Positions 26,081 through 38,499 of a stretch of DNA of 64,000 nucleotides are shown in pieces. Position 1 is the stretch's first letter. Every line of letters starts with the position of its first letter. The stretch is from Anisakis pegreffii (Eukaryota; Nematoda; Chromadorea; Rhabditida; Anisakidae). The notes under the pieces are model-generated. The model saw only the letters and a list, made by a program, of their open reading frames with translations. It was not told the origin of the DNA and ran no database searches. Position numbers and translations under genes: made by a program. The stretch lies in assembly GCA_035041965.1 (NCBI GenBank), contig JAPYMA010001761.1, forward strand, positions 124,001 to 188,000, read 5' to 3'.

Positions 26081-27005
26081 AAGTTTATCCAGCAGAAGCT
26101 CTAGATTCAGAATATTACAAATTTTACTGAGCAATTTGACTTAGTTGAGGAGATATAAGCATTTTATTAATACTATCACGGGTGCCACCTTCAAGGCTAC
26201 CGTCTTCTCAAGTTTGCCCTGTAACATATTAATTTTTTTGCATCAATCGATCCAGCTGGATCTCTTCATTCAGAAAAACATATATTTTGTCGAGCGATTT
26301 TGCTTTCCTGAGGAGGTATGGCCATTTTCTGCAGATCTATCTCAATTCAATATCGCAGTCGCGCTCATTCATACAAATTGCTCACTATAGAGCAATCAAT
26401 ACGTTCATATTAGCAATAGATGGATAGCGATCTTCGAGCTAACCGTCTTCTCAGGTTTACCCGGAAACGTGCGACTTTCTTTTCATCGTTCCATCCAGCA
26501 GAACCTCTAGATTCAGATTATTATAAATTTTACCGAGCAATTTGGCTTAGTTGAGGAGATATAGGCATTTTAATAATACTATCACGGGTGCCACCTTCAA
26601 GGCTACCGTATGCTCAAGTTTGCCCACTAACATATGAATTTTTTTGCATCAGTCGATCCAGCTGGATCTCTTCATTCAGAAAAACATATATTTTGTCGAG
26701 CGATTTTGCTTTCCTGAGGAGGTATAGCCATTTTCTGCAGATCTATCTCAATTCAATATCGCAGTCGCGCTCATTCATACAAATTGATCACTATAGAGCA
26801 AACAATGCGTTCATATTAGCAACAGGCGGATTGCGATCTTCGAGTTAGCCGTCTTCTCAGGTTTACCCGGAAACGTGCGACTTTCTTTTCATCGTTCCAT
26901 CCAGCAGAACCTCTAGATTCAGATTATTGTAAATTTTGCTGAGCAATTTGACTTTGTTGATGAGATATAGGCATTTTATTAATACTATCTCGGGTGCTAT
27001 CTGGG
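26080..27005 (-). repeat. 406-bp dimeric satellite array (reverse of the 59.7-kb array)
   Basis: Repeat anchors CCAGCAGAA at 26089, 26495 and 26901 give a period of 406 bp. Each unit contains two diverged sub-units built around TTGAGGAGATATAGGCATTTT-like and CTGAGGAGGTATAGCC words. The sequence is the reverse complement of the family found at 59.74-60.64 kb. Any open frames here are by-products of the repeat. Confidence 0.85.
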
Positions 27006-28397
27006 CTAACATATCGTTTGTAATCGACATTTTATTTCTGATCGCAGTTCACAGGTTGGTACGTTTGTTTGTTCACTTATTCATTTTTGAGCCACTTAAA
27101 AGAAAGCATAAAGAAATGTTATGATGGCTGATGGACTCTGTTGAATTCCTTTGAATGGCAAGAGGAAATTTTACAATGGGTCATAAATCCGAAAAATTTG
27201 TTAGTTCGCCAAAAGTAATTAGCGCATCTCAAGTGTATGTATATTTTTGAATAAGGCAATTTGTCGTCCTTGTTCTTCGCTGTTGAACATTTGAACTATA
27301 CGCTCTTATTCACAACCAAAATTTTAATACGAAAATGAACAGAGCAGAAAGCATCTCAAATACGTCATACGATTACATGATTTCATTTCACCTCTACGAA
27401 AACATAACTTAACCGTCGTGAAATTTCGTTTCGTACTTTTTTGGAATATTTCATGCTGATTAATTCCTAATCGGCATCCGCACCGCCCATTAATCTCAGT
27501 TCTTTGTATTTCTCTTTTACCGGAGTGCTTGTCAATCGCTTCTATTGCATCAAACTACCACTGTAAACATTTCCTCGATGATCCTCTGCACGATTGACCA
27601 CTCTTCTGGATCCACTGGCACAATGCATAAACAATCTCATGTCGATCAAATTGTTACTATCTAATTCTAATGCTCAAAACTTCAATTTGAAACATTTCGA
27701 AACATCTTCACGAATTCATCACTCATGACAATCGAACGCACCACGTTTGCGTTCGTCTATTCAGTCTTCAATATTGATATTGAGTTCTCAGTGCTGACTG
27801 CTTGCCTTTTTGGTGGTATTCAGGAAAGAGGACGGTGTCCACCGCCTCTTCGTTGTATTGAACCAGCCGAGAGGTATAAAATAGGCGAAATTAAAATGTT
27901 ACTTCTATTATCATGTTTTCACTCTAACACACAACCGTATTTTAAAAAAACGATTGATATTTTGGTAAGTTGTACAAATCTGATATATTAATTTTTTATT
28001 TTTACATTTTCATAGATCATATAAATACAATCACCGGTTTATTATTTGTGACACAAAGACATACATACATATATGCATTGATAAATAACCACTCTGAAAA
28101 ACAATGACAACAAATTAGAAAACAAAATGAAAAGGAGGAAATCAGACTTTACAAACAAAGACAACTTAACAAACGTAAAAGTGATACAACATTCGAAAAT
28201 TCTAGTTTCCTGAAACTAGGATGAAGTTTCCATCTGCCTGTTATCTGGATTAAGACAGAGAGCTTTCTTCTGACATTCAATCGGCATCCAATTCTAGCAT
28301 TTCGTTATCTCTTCCAACAGAAAGCATCTATCAAGTTTTTAAATGCACATCTGTGAAGCATGACTAGGTTTTTCACACACTTTCAATGCATTTATAT

Positions 28398-28745
28398 TTA
28401 ACAGTCGATAAACCACCTTCGTTTAAGGCGGTGGTTCTTACGTTCGGGTGCTCCAATACCCATTTTGATGATCTGGCAGGTCGCCGTTGCTCCCCTCCCC
28501 TGATACAAGAATACCATGATGGTATTCGACATAGCTAGGCCTTCTCTTACAATTAGACCGCTGTGTTTCTCATCATTGCAATCGAATATGATTGCACGAA
28601 AAGCAATTTTGTATAGCACGCTCACTTCAAACTGATTCAAATGGATTCTCATTCTTTTCTGACGTGTTGTATTCACTCTCATAGCTATCACATGCGAATA
28701 TCGTTCTCTTGATGAGTTTTTCTCATTCACTTCGGCTCGTTTCAT
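28398..28745 (-). CDS. Unrecognised 115-codon ORF, possibly repeat-derived
   Basis: An uninterrupted frame starting with a basic Lys/Arg-rich stretch and ending RRWFIDC. No family is recognised. The 3' end contains a hairpin (AACCACC at 28411-28417 with GGTGGTT at 28430-28436) and is richer in G and C than its surroundings. That suggests a repeat-element tail rather than a host gene. No introns are needed, but neighbours give no support. Confidence 0.15.
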   Translation of the reverse strand: MKRAEVNEKNSSRERYSHVIAMRVNTTRQKRMRIHLNQFEVSVLYKIAFRAIIFDCNDEKHSGLIVREGLAMSNTIMVFLYQGRGATATCQIIKMGIGAPERKNHRLKRRWFIDC

Positions 28746-29185
28746 TTCACAATTCGAATCAATTTCTTATTCTGTAGCATATACTATTTACTGGATACGT
28801 TGACGAGTGTTGACAGCTGGAATCAACAATACTGCAATCGAATATTATTGTTCAGCAACGTTCGACAATCAAATGATCAATTATAGAGTGTATTTGATGG
28901 AATGAGAATTTGATATTAGTTGTTGAGTGAAATGAATGAGAAATTAGCAGAAGAGAACACTTTTGGTGATAAAAGCTATGAGAGCGATTGTAACAGGAAG
29001 GAAAAGAATGAAAACCATGTCAGGCCTGGACGAGCTAATGATACTCAGAAAATAAGAGAATGAACATTGTTACAATCAACTGACGCATTCACATACACGA
29101 GTTAGAAAACACCATCACAATGGCGTTCTATCGTAAAATAACAACTCCACGAAATACTAATTTCCAACTCCACGAAATACTGACT

Positions 29186-29254
29186 CCCTCCACTGCCTCT
29201 TGACACCTCCAAATTACCCAAAATGGGCAATTTCATCCTCTATGAGAACCACTG
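29186..29254 (+). repeat. Dispersed direct repeat, copy B
   Basis: Partner of 25946-26012, same orientation, diverged by roughly a quarter of positions by eye. Confidence 0.6.
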
Positions 29255-29973
29255 GTCTAAGAAATTTTCGCCTTACTGACGTTAGAAATCGCACGTGAGC
29301 TTTTAAAAAACAAACGAAAATTTGAAATTGCGAAGGGTAACAGAGCAATCAAAAAAAAATCATAGCGATAATACTACACCATATTAAAGTTAAGTCTAGT
29401 TAATAGACTTACAATTGAGATGTTCAAAAATACAAACAAACTGACTGGTGATGGCGATGAAACATGATTATTAAAGCATTTAGCATGGAGTTAAGCTCCG
29501 ACGTCTCAAAACAAAACAAATCGCGCAACGACATTTCGAAAGAAAACGATCAGAATAAAACCACGAAGGTCAAAAGCCGCTTAATTTCAGACGACCTACT
29601 AACAATAAGGAAAAGGCATAGGAAGATTTCAATGTATGAAGTGAGCGTCTGCAAGAAGACGATTTTCACTCAATTCCCTGAATGATCTGTTACCGAAACG
29701 TCGATTTCATTCAGCTCTTCGGTGATCGTTGCTTGGTCTTCATTTGAAACAATTGTATGTTCAGAAACTGAGCGACTACAAACACACTGTACCTGTAACT
29801 TTAGGACTTGTCAGAAGCAGTTACTTACATGTAACATTGCATTTCAATGATATCACTTTATACGACTTCTTCATTCAACTTCTGCATTCGTCCGAAAATA
29901 CATTTGAATGTTTCCACCAATTCATCAGCAATGAGACAGAATTCCGACAATTTGTAAGATTTCTCTATGGTAC

Positions 29974-32900
29974 TCATCTGCCGAGCCGACTGTGATAATA
30001 GCTCACTTGTACGGTAATATAGTGAATGGCGTATTTGATCCTTAATCGTTCATTTGCTTCATGAACAATATGATTGGAGTTGGAATTCGTTTCTGTGTCC
30101 AAATGCACTGAAACTGCCGCCTTATCCATTGTAAGTGACCAAACTCGCAGTGAATGCACATCACGAACACCTACAATTTGCGTCCTTCTTTCATCCAGAA
30201 TACAAACAATATCCTTCCTCCCTTTATCCTCCATTTCAAAAAGATAATTATGCATTGATATTCATATGAACAGAATACTTTTAATCAATCTTTGAAATTA
30301 CAAATATGCATAATATCCACACCTTTAATAGCGCATAAGTCCATATGAAGTGCATCAATATCTATATATCTTGGTGCAGCTTCCATCAGCACAAGAACAG
30401 CATCTCGAATTACAGTAGACGTTGTCATCTACAACAATTGTAAACGCTTCAGTCAACTCGAAATAACTCAATCAAGTTCAACATGAATTAAACACATTCC
30501 AAGGGATCTGCTGATGGCAAAAATAAAGAATATGCTGGTTCATATTCAAGTATGATGGTTCATACTCACATTCACGATAACTTCATATTGCAAAAATTTC
30601 AAAGATGAGATGAGAGAATGAATTAGGTTGACCAAAATGACACGAACATTCTCTGAAATAGATACTCGACATCAAAAGACCACATAATGAAGCTCAGTAA
30701 CTGCAAACGAATAAATCTGAATAACAACTTACAAGAACGAGAACTGAGAAGAAGAATGTACACACTGGATCAGCTAAATGCCAGTTGGTAAACTTTATGA
30801 TCAAGGCGGCCAATAAAACACCAATGGACTGCACCAAATCGCCGAGTACATGAACGAACGCAGCTCGAACGTTAATATTCGTCTAAAACATCACAATATC
30901 GTGTTCCTGCCATTTTTCATGAGAAAGTAATTGGAAACACCGAGTCGAAACGGATGGCACTATCGGAACAACTGCAAAACCTGTCAATGAAGACATTCAA
31001 GGTAAAAACTGAATTCGATGAAGATGAAAAATCTCATACCGCATCAAATTTTCAGGATTTCTACTCAGATGTGCATATTTGTCAAGGAATGCAGGTAAAC
31101 AAGTAGGTCCTCCTCAAATTTGTCGAAAAACAACAACTGCACTTATCAAACAAATCATACAGATAGATCTGCATCAAAAAAGCTATAAATGGCGGTTCGG
31201 AATATGATCGACGTGGATATTAAAGCTAGCGAATTGTTCATCCTTACTTTATGCTTGTGATGGTGATTGTTGTGGGCCGATTTATCACTGTTTTTTTCTT
31301 CTTCTTGAGTTATTGCCGACGATTCCACTGTTCCCTGAAACGCTGAGCTGATCGATTGACTGATTGAACAATTTCTCAAGATAGAACGAAACCAGAAGGG
31401 ATGTAAAAAACATGTTTTCAACTATCGATCAGAGACTATTCAACGAGTCCGGAAAGTGAATTCTGTTAAAGATAATTTTGAGTTCAACCAGTTGATTGCT
31501 GGCTAAACTCATATATTTCATTGCTCCTTTGATCTAGGTTTCTTACGTTTAAAACAAAGATATCTCTCCTTCTAAACTCAACATCAGAATGACTCGGCAA
31601 ATTATTTATTTTCAAAAACGCAAATCTTTCTGAAACGGTAAAAATCAGTCAGTCAGGATTGAGAAGGCAAACCTGATCGCTATCATGAGAATGTGACTGT
31701 CCAAAATGTGAGTGCTCAGCTTTACCAAAATGCAGCACCGCACCCATAATGATATTAAATGCTACACCAATACTCGCTGTAACTAACATCACATTTGCGT
31801 CTACTTCAAAGTTTTTGTGCACCATTCGAACGATAGCCAAATATACGAGCACAACCGTGAGTATCCAAATGATCAGAACACTGAAAGAGCGATCTAATTT
31901 TATGGCTGAGATAATGCCATTCAATCAGTCGGTTTCCTGTTCCTTTTTTTCATATATTGTTTCCAAAATAGTGCAAGCTTGAAATTGTAGACGTTGAGCG
32001 AGTGATTCGTCGCTCCAACTGATGAGCACACAATATTTGTTGCAATTTAAGCGATTTTCGAGCGCACTCATCATTTGAACATACCTAATAACAGCACCGA
32101 GCACTTCGGCACGATGAAAACCGAACGACAGACGTTTTGTAGGCTTCATTCGTGCCATTTTAATGGCAATGATCGAAATGACGAAACTGGTCAGGTCTGA
32201 TAGCATGTGGCCGGCATCAGTCATTATGGCCAAACTGTTCGCCAAGAATCCACCAACAACTTCAGCAATGATGAAAATAATTGTCAACACCGTGGCCACA
32301 TATAGAGCACGCTCAGCACGCCTGAAAATACAGTTGTTGTGATCATGGACAGTTGATCTTGACCAATGCTATGCAGTAGATTGTCCCCAGTGAAAACAAT
32401 CTGACATCACATAATTCGAGGACTGTTCATCTTTCTGCGAAAACAACTAAGCTTCTACTGAATCACTTGAGAAATATCGCTGCAAAAACCACAGGCAACC
32501 TATTTCTCATGATTGAAGAGGTTCACAACTGCCCTAGTAAACGACTAACTTTAGCTACGACCAAACTTTCGTGAGGAACTGAAGTCGCGAATCCACGTTC
32601 CTCTATAAAGCTTTTTGATTTGGAATTTTTGACTTGAGGAAATAAAAAATTTTTCTGAAATTCACTTACAAATGCTTCAAATTTGATGGCTGATTGTATT
32701 ATGATAGGAAAGATATTTTGCAAATCCATAGCTCTTCTTAAAATTCTCTTTTCCCACTAAGGGAATCCAATAGGACTCAGTTCTCGTAATAAGTTTTTGT
32801 TCTGCTGTCTTTTTCTGGCTCATATATGAATGAGTAAACGAAAAACACTTTAGTTAGGATCAAACTTTTGGAAGAAACTTTTACGAACACAAACTTTTTT

Positions 32901-33519
32901 GAAAAACACACCTATCACTACAATGTGATCGTCAATCAAACTGCCCACTATAAAACATTCATGAGACTAAAGAGCGGAAAATGTTTCAAAGCAAAAAGCT
33001 GGAATGGTGAGAGATCGCTTCAGCGCATTCGTAATCAATCATACCTTTACATCATAATCAATTGTAAACGGCATTTCTACTTCAATATTCCAAGGAGAAT
33101 TTCATTTCATTTACACATTCGCAAGTTCATTAAGTGACATTCTAATACTGAGAGGGATAATTTGATATGTAGAAGATATTTAATGAGGAAATGGAATTAG
33201 CTGAAGTGATGGGACGCACAAATCACCAATATTATCGCTTTATGATACGATGAATGATACCAAAGAATTTCGCTGCTCAAGAAATGCTATCATGAGGAAA
33301 GACGCAACCAAAATCAATGAATGGAGTCAGTTACTAAGTCGCAGAATATCAGGACAGAATATCAAGTGACAAGTGATATGGATGTTACCTTGAAGGGTGA
33401 TGCGTCTTGTTGAACAGATCCTTATCACAGTAGTATAATGGGGTGTTGTCTTTGATTGAGTTTATTGAATTTAAACTAGTCACAACACTTTGTATCGATT
33501 CTGAGCGATCACGGGACAT
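29974..33519 (-). CDS. SLC30/CDF-family zinc transporter (ZnT2/3/4/8-like)
   Basis: Exons (minus): 33519-33389, 32321-32085, 31880-31673, 31334-31248, 30882-30733, 30428-30323 and 30170-29974; all phases agree, giving about 371 aa, the usual length for ZnT2. The product exchanges zinc for protons to move Zn2+ into vesicles or out of the cell. Visible features: an N-terminal [13 protein letters not shown] metal-binding-like stretch; the membrane-segment-2 site HMLSD inside [10 protein letters not shown] (HxxxD); the membrane-segment-5 site HVLGD (HxxxD); a His-rich loop ([11 protein letters not shown], then HNNHHHKHK); and a C-terminal cytosolic domain with [10 protein letters not shown]. The ATG lies 4 nt after a CTTTCAG acceptor, suggesting a trans-spliced start. 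The C-terminus could differ: a GT donor after codon VQ at 30007 would splice to an exon I did not find. Otherwise the frame reads on 10 codons to a stop. C. elegans relatives are CDF-2 and TTM-1; I cannot say which is the orthologue. Confidence 0.96.
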
Positions 33520-33530
33520 TATCCTGAAAG
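33520..33530 (-). promoter_or_regulatory. Probable trans-splice acceptor of the zinc transporter
   Basis: On the minus strand, AACTTTCAG is followed by GATA and then the ATG of the transporter. An acceptor this close to a start codon, with no coding exon needed upstream, is typical of nematode spliced-leader addition. An ordinary cis-spliced 5'UTR exon remains possible. Confidence 0.45.
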
Positions 33531-33599
33531 TTTGCCGCTCATCATTTCGATTCCTTATTTCTTCTGGCTGTAGAATATTTGATATGAACTCCAAACTCA

Positions 33600-36300
33600 G
33601 AAGATCACATTGAAAAGTTTAACCGAATGCGATACTCTTAAATATTCACTCATTGCCAGAGTAAAGGAAATATTCGGTTGTGACATAATCGAACGACTAA
33701 TTTTACGAGACTCAACCAGTTGTGACATTTGAAATTGATTATTTTGTCTAAAATATGACATGTTTCGATTGGAAATGGGCATTTTCATAAGATAAATTGA
33801 TTATTTTGACTGAAATATGACATTGACCGATAACTAAACCATATTTTCAGTGGTCATTAAATTGATCAGAGGATAACAAACAAACTCAAAGCTCAAACAG
33901 TTTATGAAATCGAATCGTTCAGCATAAATATGAGCGAGCGTTACTCGAAGAAGACAGCTGAGAGAAGATATTTGCTAAGCGATAAAAAAGTATTGATGCT
34001 TTTCTAAACTCCACATCTCCATGAACGTTTATTCATTGAGAGACTCAGAAAATAACTTTCAGCTTTCGTAAGCTCAACTCTTAACGAGTTCAAAGAAAAC
34101 AGAATCAATTCTCTATTGTTCGACTGATAACAATGGCTGTTCTTTTCGGCCTATTGCTGCCGCTAAAAATGCAGTCCAAATGCTCCAGGAAAATTAGATA
34201 GGACGAGAAGTTTAAAATGTGACAAGGTTGCCTCAATAAACGCAATCAAAGTCTCAATCATGATCAACTGATCTAGCAACTGATCACTTAACCTAAAGAC
34301 ATCCAAAAAATCGAATCAATCAGTACACATCGAAGCAGTCAGCGCACATCGATTACTTTAAACGACCTGATTTTGAGACGAATGATATAAGTCACTGAAA
34401 TTTTTGCTTTACAATGAATGTAATTGCTGATAAAATTTTGAACCCTTACATAACGACTAAAGAAACTTCTTTGTAATTTCTCAAAAGAGCAATGCAATCC
34501 TGCTAGTGACTTATAACCATTGATTTGTACGTTTCAGTGCTTCTTTTTCTTTCGATTCTTCTTTCGAACGCGTTTGTCGTTTCTTTGCACTGTTTCGTTT
34601 TATTTCGTTTGGTTTGAACTGTACCGTTTTCAGGTGTTCTAAATGAAATCAATATGCACTCATTCGTTTGCAGTTTCTTTTTTCTTTCTTTCACATACAC
34701 CTATGAATACACTCAATTCTTCTTCTGCAATCAAAATTCCGTCAAGAATTGTTCGGCGATTGCACATATCCCTGGCGGCGGATCTGGGATCTGGTGCAAA
34801 TTTGTTTCATACGAAAAGGTGATAGGTGATGCATCATTTGAACAACGGAGCGATCAACATAGACTCGTTCGTCTCTGCAGACAAATTGATAATTTGTTTT
34901 ATTTTTTGCAAAACGTATTACACTGATTGCAAGAGACAACAATTCAGTCAGTCAACACTAAATGTTCTATGCAAATAATGAATAAGGAAGGAAATATCAT
35001 GATGAACATCGTAACCAATTCATTCGACAATTCAATCACATTAGTGATAGAACAATAACAATAGTGTTAATCACAGCAAGCAATTAGTGAAGAGAGACTC
35101 CACAAAAATTACTTAAGAGAGAGACTCCACAAAAAACACCAATAATAACACCATCAACAGGTATTCATTCCATTTTGCGTTCCTACACTCCATTTGAAAG
35201 GCAACACTAAACGTAAGACGTCATGCAATTCCACAACGTTCGGAAGAAACTTTTCAAATTCCTGCTATGAGAAAGAAAAGCGTTTTTAGATTACCAAAAA
35301 ACTTGTAGTACGACGTGTGAGCAATCTTAATGGGAGCGATAAAAAATAATTTCTGATTATTAATATCGCTAATAGACTAGTTACAGTGAAGGTCAACAGC
35401 TGTAATGACAAAGTGAGTGATTAAACTGCAGTGTGATTTCGCTACCAGAAATTCTGACGGTTGTTCGATAAAAAAACCTTCTTCGGAAAGTCAAGAAAGA
35501 AGCAAAAAACTGTCGAGACAGAAGCATTCGATGTATACATTGAGAACCGGAAATCGTTCTGCCAGAAAGAATAAAACACATCTCAAAGACTAAACCAATA
35601 CTAACTATAAGGTTAAAGATTATCAAAAAAAAAATTCGTTTATGAAATGGGAAAAAATAAACAAATTAGAAAGAAAGCAAAGACAAAACAAATGAAACAA
35701 AGTTCGTAGGGACTCGAGAACAACTGAAGAGGACTGCTCTCCATAGAAAAGGAAGCTTTTCGCTTCGTTTATCATTGAAATTTGATCGCCTATTGATAAA
35801 TTAATTGGGATCGTATTGGAAATATCTTACAACTAGTATAATCATGAAGTTATCCTAAATATCATAATCATTATCCTTATTGTAAAATAAATACAACCGT
35901 CTTGCGAGAGTTCGATAAACACTCGATGAGGTTCATTCATATTCATTTGTTTATCGATTTTTGATCTGACATGTGACCGATCAACCACTGGCGATAATGT
36001 TCGCAAAACATCATGAATTTATTAAAGAGCGGACGCTTCGAAGTGATACATTTGGATGATGTTCTACCTCGTGCATGAATGGGAAACAGAACGGTTTAAT
36101 AGAAGTCAAAAACCTCAACGAGAGAAGAGTTTAAGGTGGTAACCAAATTCCAATTTAACGCCAGAATCATCAATGAGTTAATATCAACAATACGAAATGG
36201 TAGTCAGTGATTATCACCAGAATCATGGGAACTCCCATTCAAACTTCTGAAATAAATAACTCCAAAAAATCCCACAAAAAGAAATGAAACAAAAATATGA
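33600..36300. other. Intergenic, no gene
   Basis: Only short overlapping chance frames. A direct doublet AGAGAGACTCCACAAAAA occurs twice near 35095 and 35122. Confidence 0.4.
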
Positions 36301-36302
36301 AA

Positions 36303-38165
36303 TTACTTCTGAGGATCATCTGGTACCGTGAGTTGTGGTGGAGCGAAACTGGCTAATACTTTAGGAATGCCGGCCATTGGTTTCACTCCTTTAATGACGA
36401 GTTGCTGACGACTGCTTACTTAAGGACAAAAGGTAAAAGGACGCAAGGCAACTCGGCAATTGCAACCGTAAAATATCGGCAGAAGGAGCAGCGTCTGGAG
36501 GAATTCTTCGAGAACAACTACGAGGAGGGAATCTGCTGTGATAAGTCGATGATGTGATAAGTCGAACAGGAAGAACAATACGAAGTCGTATGAGAGGAAC
36601 ACGAACAGATTCAGAAGTTGGATGAGATTATGAATGAGAATTTACGATCTCAGTTAGTGAGTGATTTCGTTTGTTGAAAGAAAAACGAATGAATTGGATA
36701 GAGAACGGATGTTCACTGGTAATGATAGATTGCGGTTGAATTGTCGATTGGTGAAGTGCATTTAAAGAAAACGATGTTCACATTCAAGAATTGCCGTATG
36801 TACGAAGAAGTCAAACGACCGAATGACAGATAAATAAATTAATGATGATCATAATTTAAGTGGTAAATTGACGACGAAATGCAAAGAAGACATCAATAGC
36901 ACACCGGCAAACACCTAAAGAAATGAAGAAACACACGAAAGGACACCAGTTTTGGGCGATTGAAATAGTGGTTGAGATGCTACGATGATGATAATTGAAA
37001 TTATCTTCTTGAGCAATCACAATGTACTGCAGCGAACGTTTCTAGCGTTATCACTGCTGGCATTGTTAAATCTGATTAAAATCAAGTATTACTATTTGCT
37101 TGTTGGCACCATTTGTATCATCGCTCTTCATATGATCACTGCTATAAGTGTTGTTTCAAGACTACTCATTCAGATATTAATCTAGCAGAGGAAGCTCACT
37201 TACTGCGATATTACACTGATTTAGATGGTAAAGTAGGACTGCGTAAGCCATTGCTTGAGACAAATTTGAACGCACTCAAATAATTATAACTCTGAACCCG
37301 AAACCACTATTTCAGAAACTCGTAAAGCTGAATTATTCAAAATTTTATACTCTTGTTGATAGCTAACGCAACATAGATCAACCACATTCAATTCACTCAA
37401 AATACGTCGTGAGCAGTAATCATGACATAAAATTAGCAATCATTAGGGTGACCGAACACATTTATTGATAATATGCAGTTAAAGCTAACGGAGGGTGCAA
37501 ATAAATACAAGTGTGACGATCATAACGACATAGTTTGTCATAGCATTAGGGCCAAAAAACCGTAACAGAGATACGAGCAATAACCATAATGTTAATACTG
37601 GCTATGGCAAACGGCACGATGGTTTTGCAGCAGCCTGCTATATCATCAAGTCAGAGCATATGAATAATGCTTTAACACTGACAAGAGATTATTTTATGAA
37701 AAATTTACTGCACCCACCTACACTGCGATTGACATTAGTGATGTGACACCAAAAAGAAGCAGAAAATGACTGATATTACATGATAATGCTGTTCTAATTG
37801 ATTCTTTTAGATATTCTAATTTTATCGTGATTAGAACTAATGAAAGCCTTAACCATAAGAAAATAACACTATGAGAGGATAAGTGACAAATTATGGTTGC
37901 AGTAATTATCAGGTGATCATGATGACTATGGATAATGATCATTTCATTACCATTGATCATGATCATGAAAATCGGAGTTATTCAGTTGTTTCTGGACTGT
38001 TGGTCTCGGATGGGTCTAGTCGACCGTTTCACTCATTATACCCATTCTAGTTTATCGTTATTAATTGCTAATATTCGAAACTCTAATGTTCTAACTTCAT
38101 AATAATCCTTCGTCTGCTTGTGCAGCCAATTTGCTGGCGCAATACTCCTTTGCAGATTATCTAGC
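36303..38165 (-). CDS. Tentative exons of an unrecognised gene
   Basis: Three minus-strand segments look coding and join in phase 0. The first is about 38165 to about 38040 (contains SIAPANWLHKQTKDYYE). The second is about 37316-37230 (contains FVSSNGLRSPTLPSKS). The third is about 36404-36303 (QLVIKGVKPMAGIPKVLAS then APPQLTVPDDPQK, stop TAA). The last is the most convincing, with balanced codon use, a 3' stop and an acceptor upstream. The donors of the first two are weak and no domain is recognised. Each could be chance. Confidence 0.25.
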
Positions 38166-38358
38166 GTACAAAGAAGGGAGATAATTTTCGAGATATACAC
38201 ATTGGGTGACCTCCATAGAGAAAAAATTCTGCAAAAATGGTATGAGCAGCTGAAGCGTTATGACAGCTGAAGGTGCAGTCGATAAAGTAACCATGGTGAT
38301 CATAAATGTTTGAAGACATGATGAATAGCTGAATAAATGAGTCCGACTGGAGATTACG

Positions 38359-38491
38359 TCACTGTTTCATTCTAAAACTGATAGCAATTGATAAGACACA
38401 AAGAATAGCAATGACAGCCATGAAGGTCAACAGAGTTGATTGATTCTTATAATGTTCGAACAACAATGCTTCATTCGCATCAGCATTTCGA
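38359..38491 (-). CDS. Orphan terminal exon encoding a C-terminal membrane anchor
   Basis: An acceptor (GGAAATAG) at 38492/38493 is followed by a 44-codon frame ending TGA. The peptide has a hydrophilic lead (NADANEALLFEHYKNQ), then a 21-residue hydrophobic segment (LLTFMAVIAILCVLSIAI) and the short basic tail SFRMKQ. This is the layout of tail-anchored proteins such as SNAREs. I could not find the upstream exon in 38.5-47.6 kb, so the protein identity is unknown. Confidence 0.35.
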
Positions 38492-38499
38492 CTATTTCC

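Larger units (their letters stand above)
27010..29950. other. Intergenic, no supported gene
   Basis: Nothing recognisable as a conserved gene. Two weak points are worth noting. Positions 27825-27874 form an exon-like segment between a TATTCAG acceptor and a GTATAA donor. A 115-codon minus-strand frame runs from 28745 to 28398. The direct repeat copy B lies at 29186-29254, and a short doublet CAACTCCACGAAATACT occurs twice near 29144-29182. Confidence 0.4.

Noticed and set aside
26145..26848. Plus-strand frames of 81 and 86 codons resembling each other.
   Set aside because: They are translations of successive satellite units, so the similarity is due to the DNA repeat.
27825..27874. 50-bp exon-like segment between a TATTCAG acceptor and a GTATAA donor.
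   Set aside because: Two frames are open and neither links to another exon, so it cannot be assigned.
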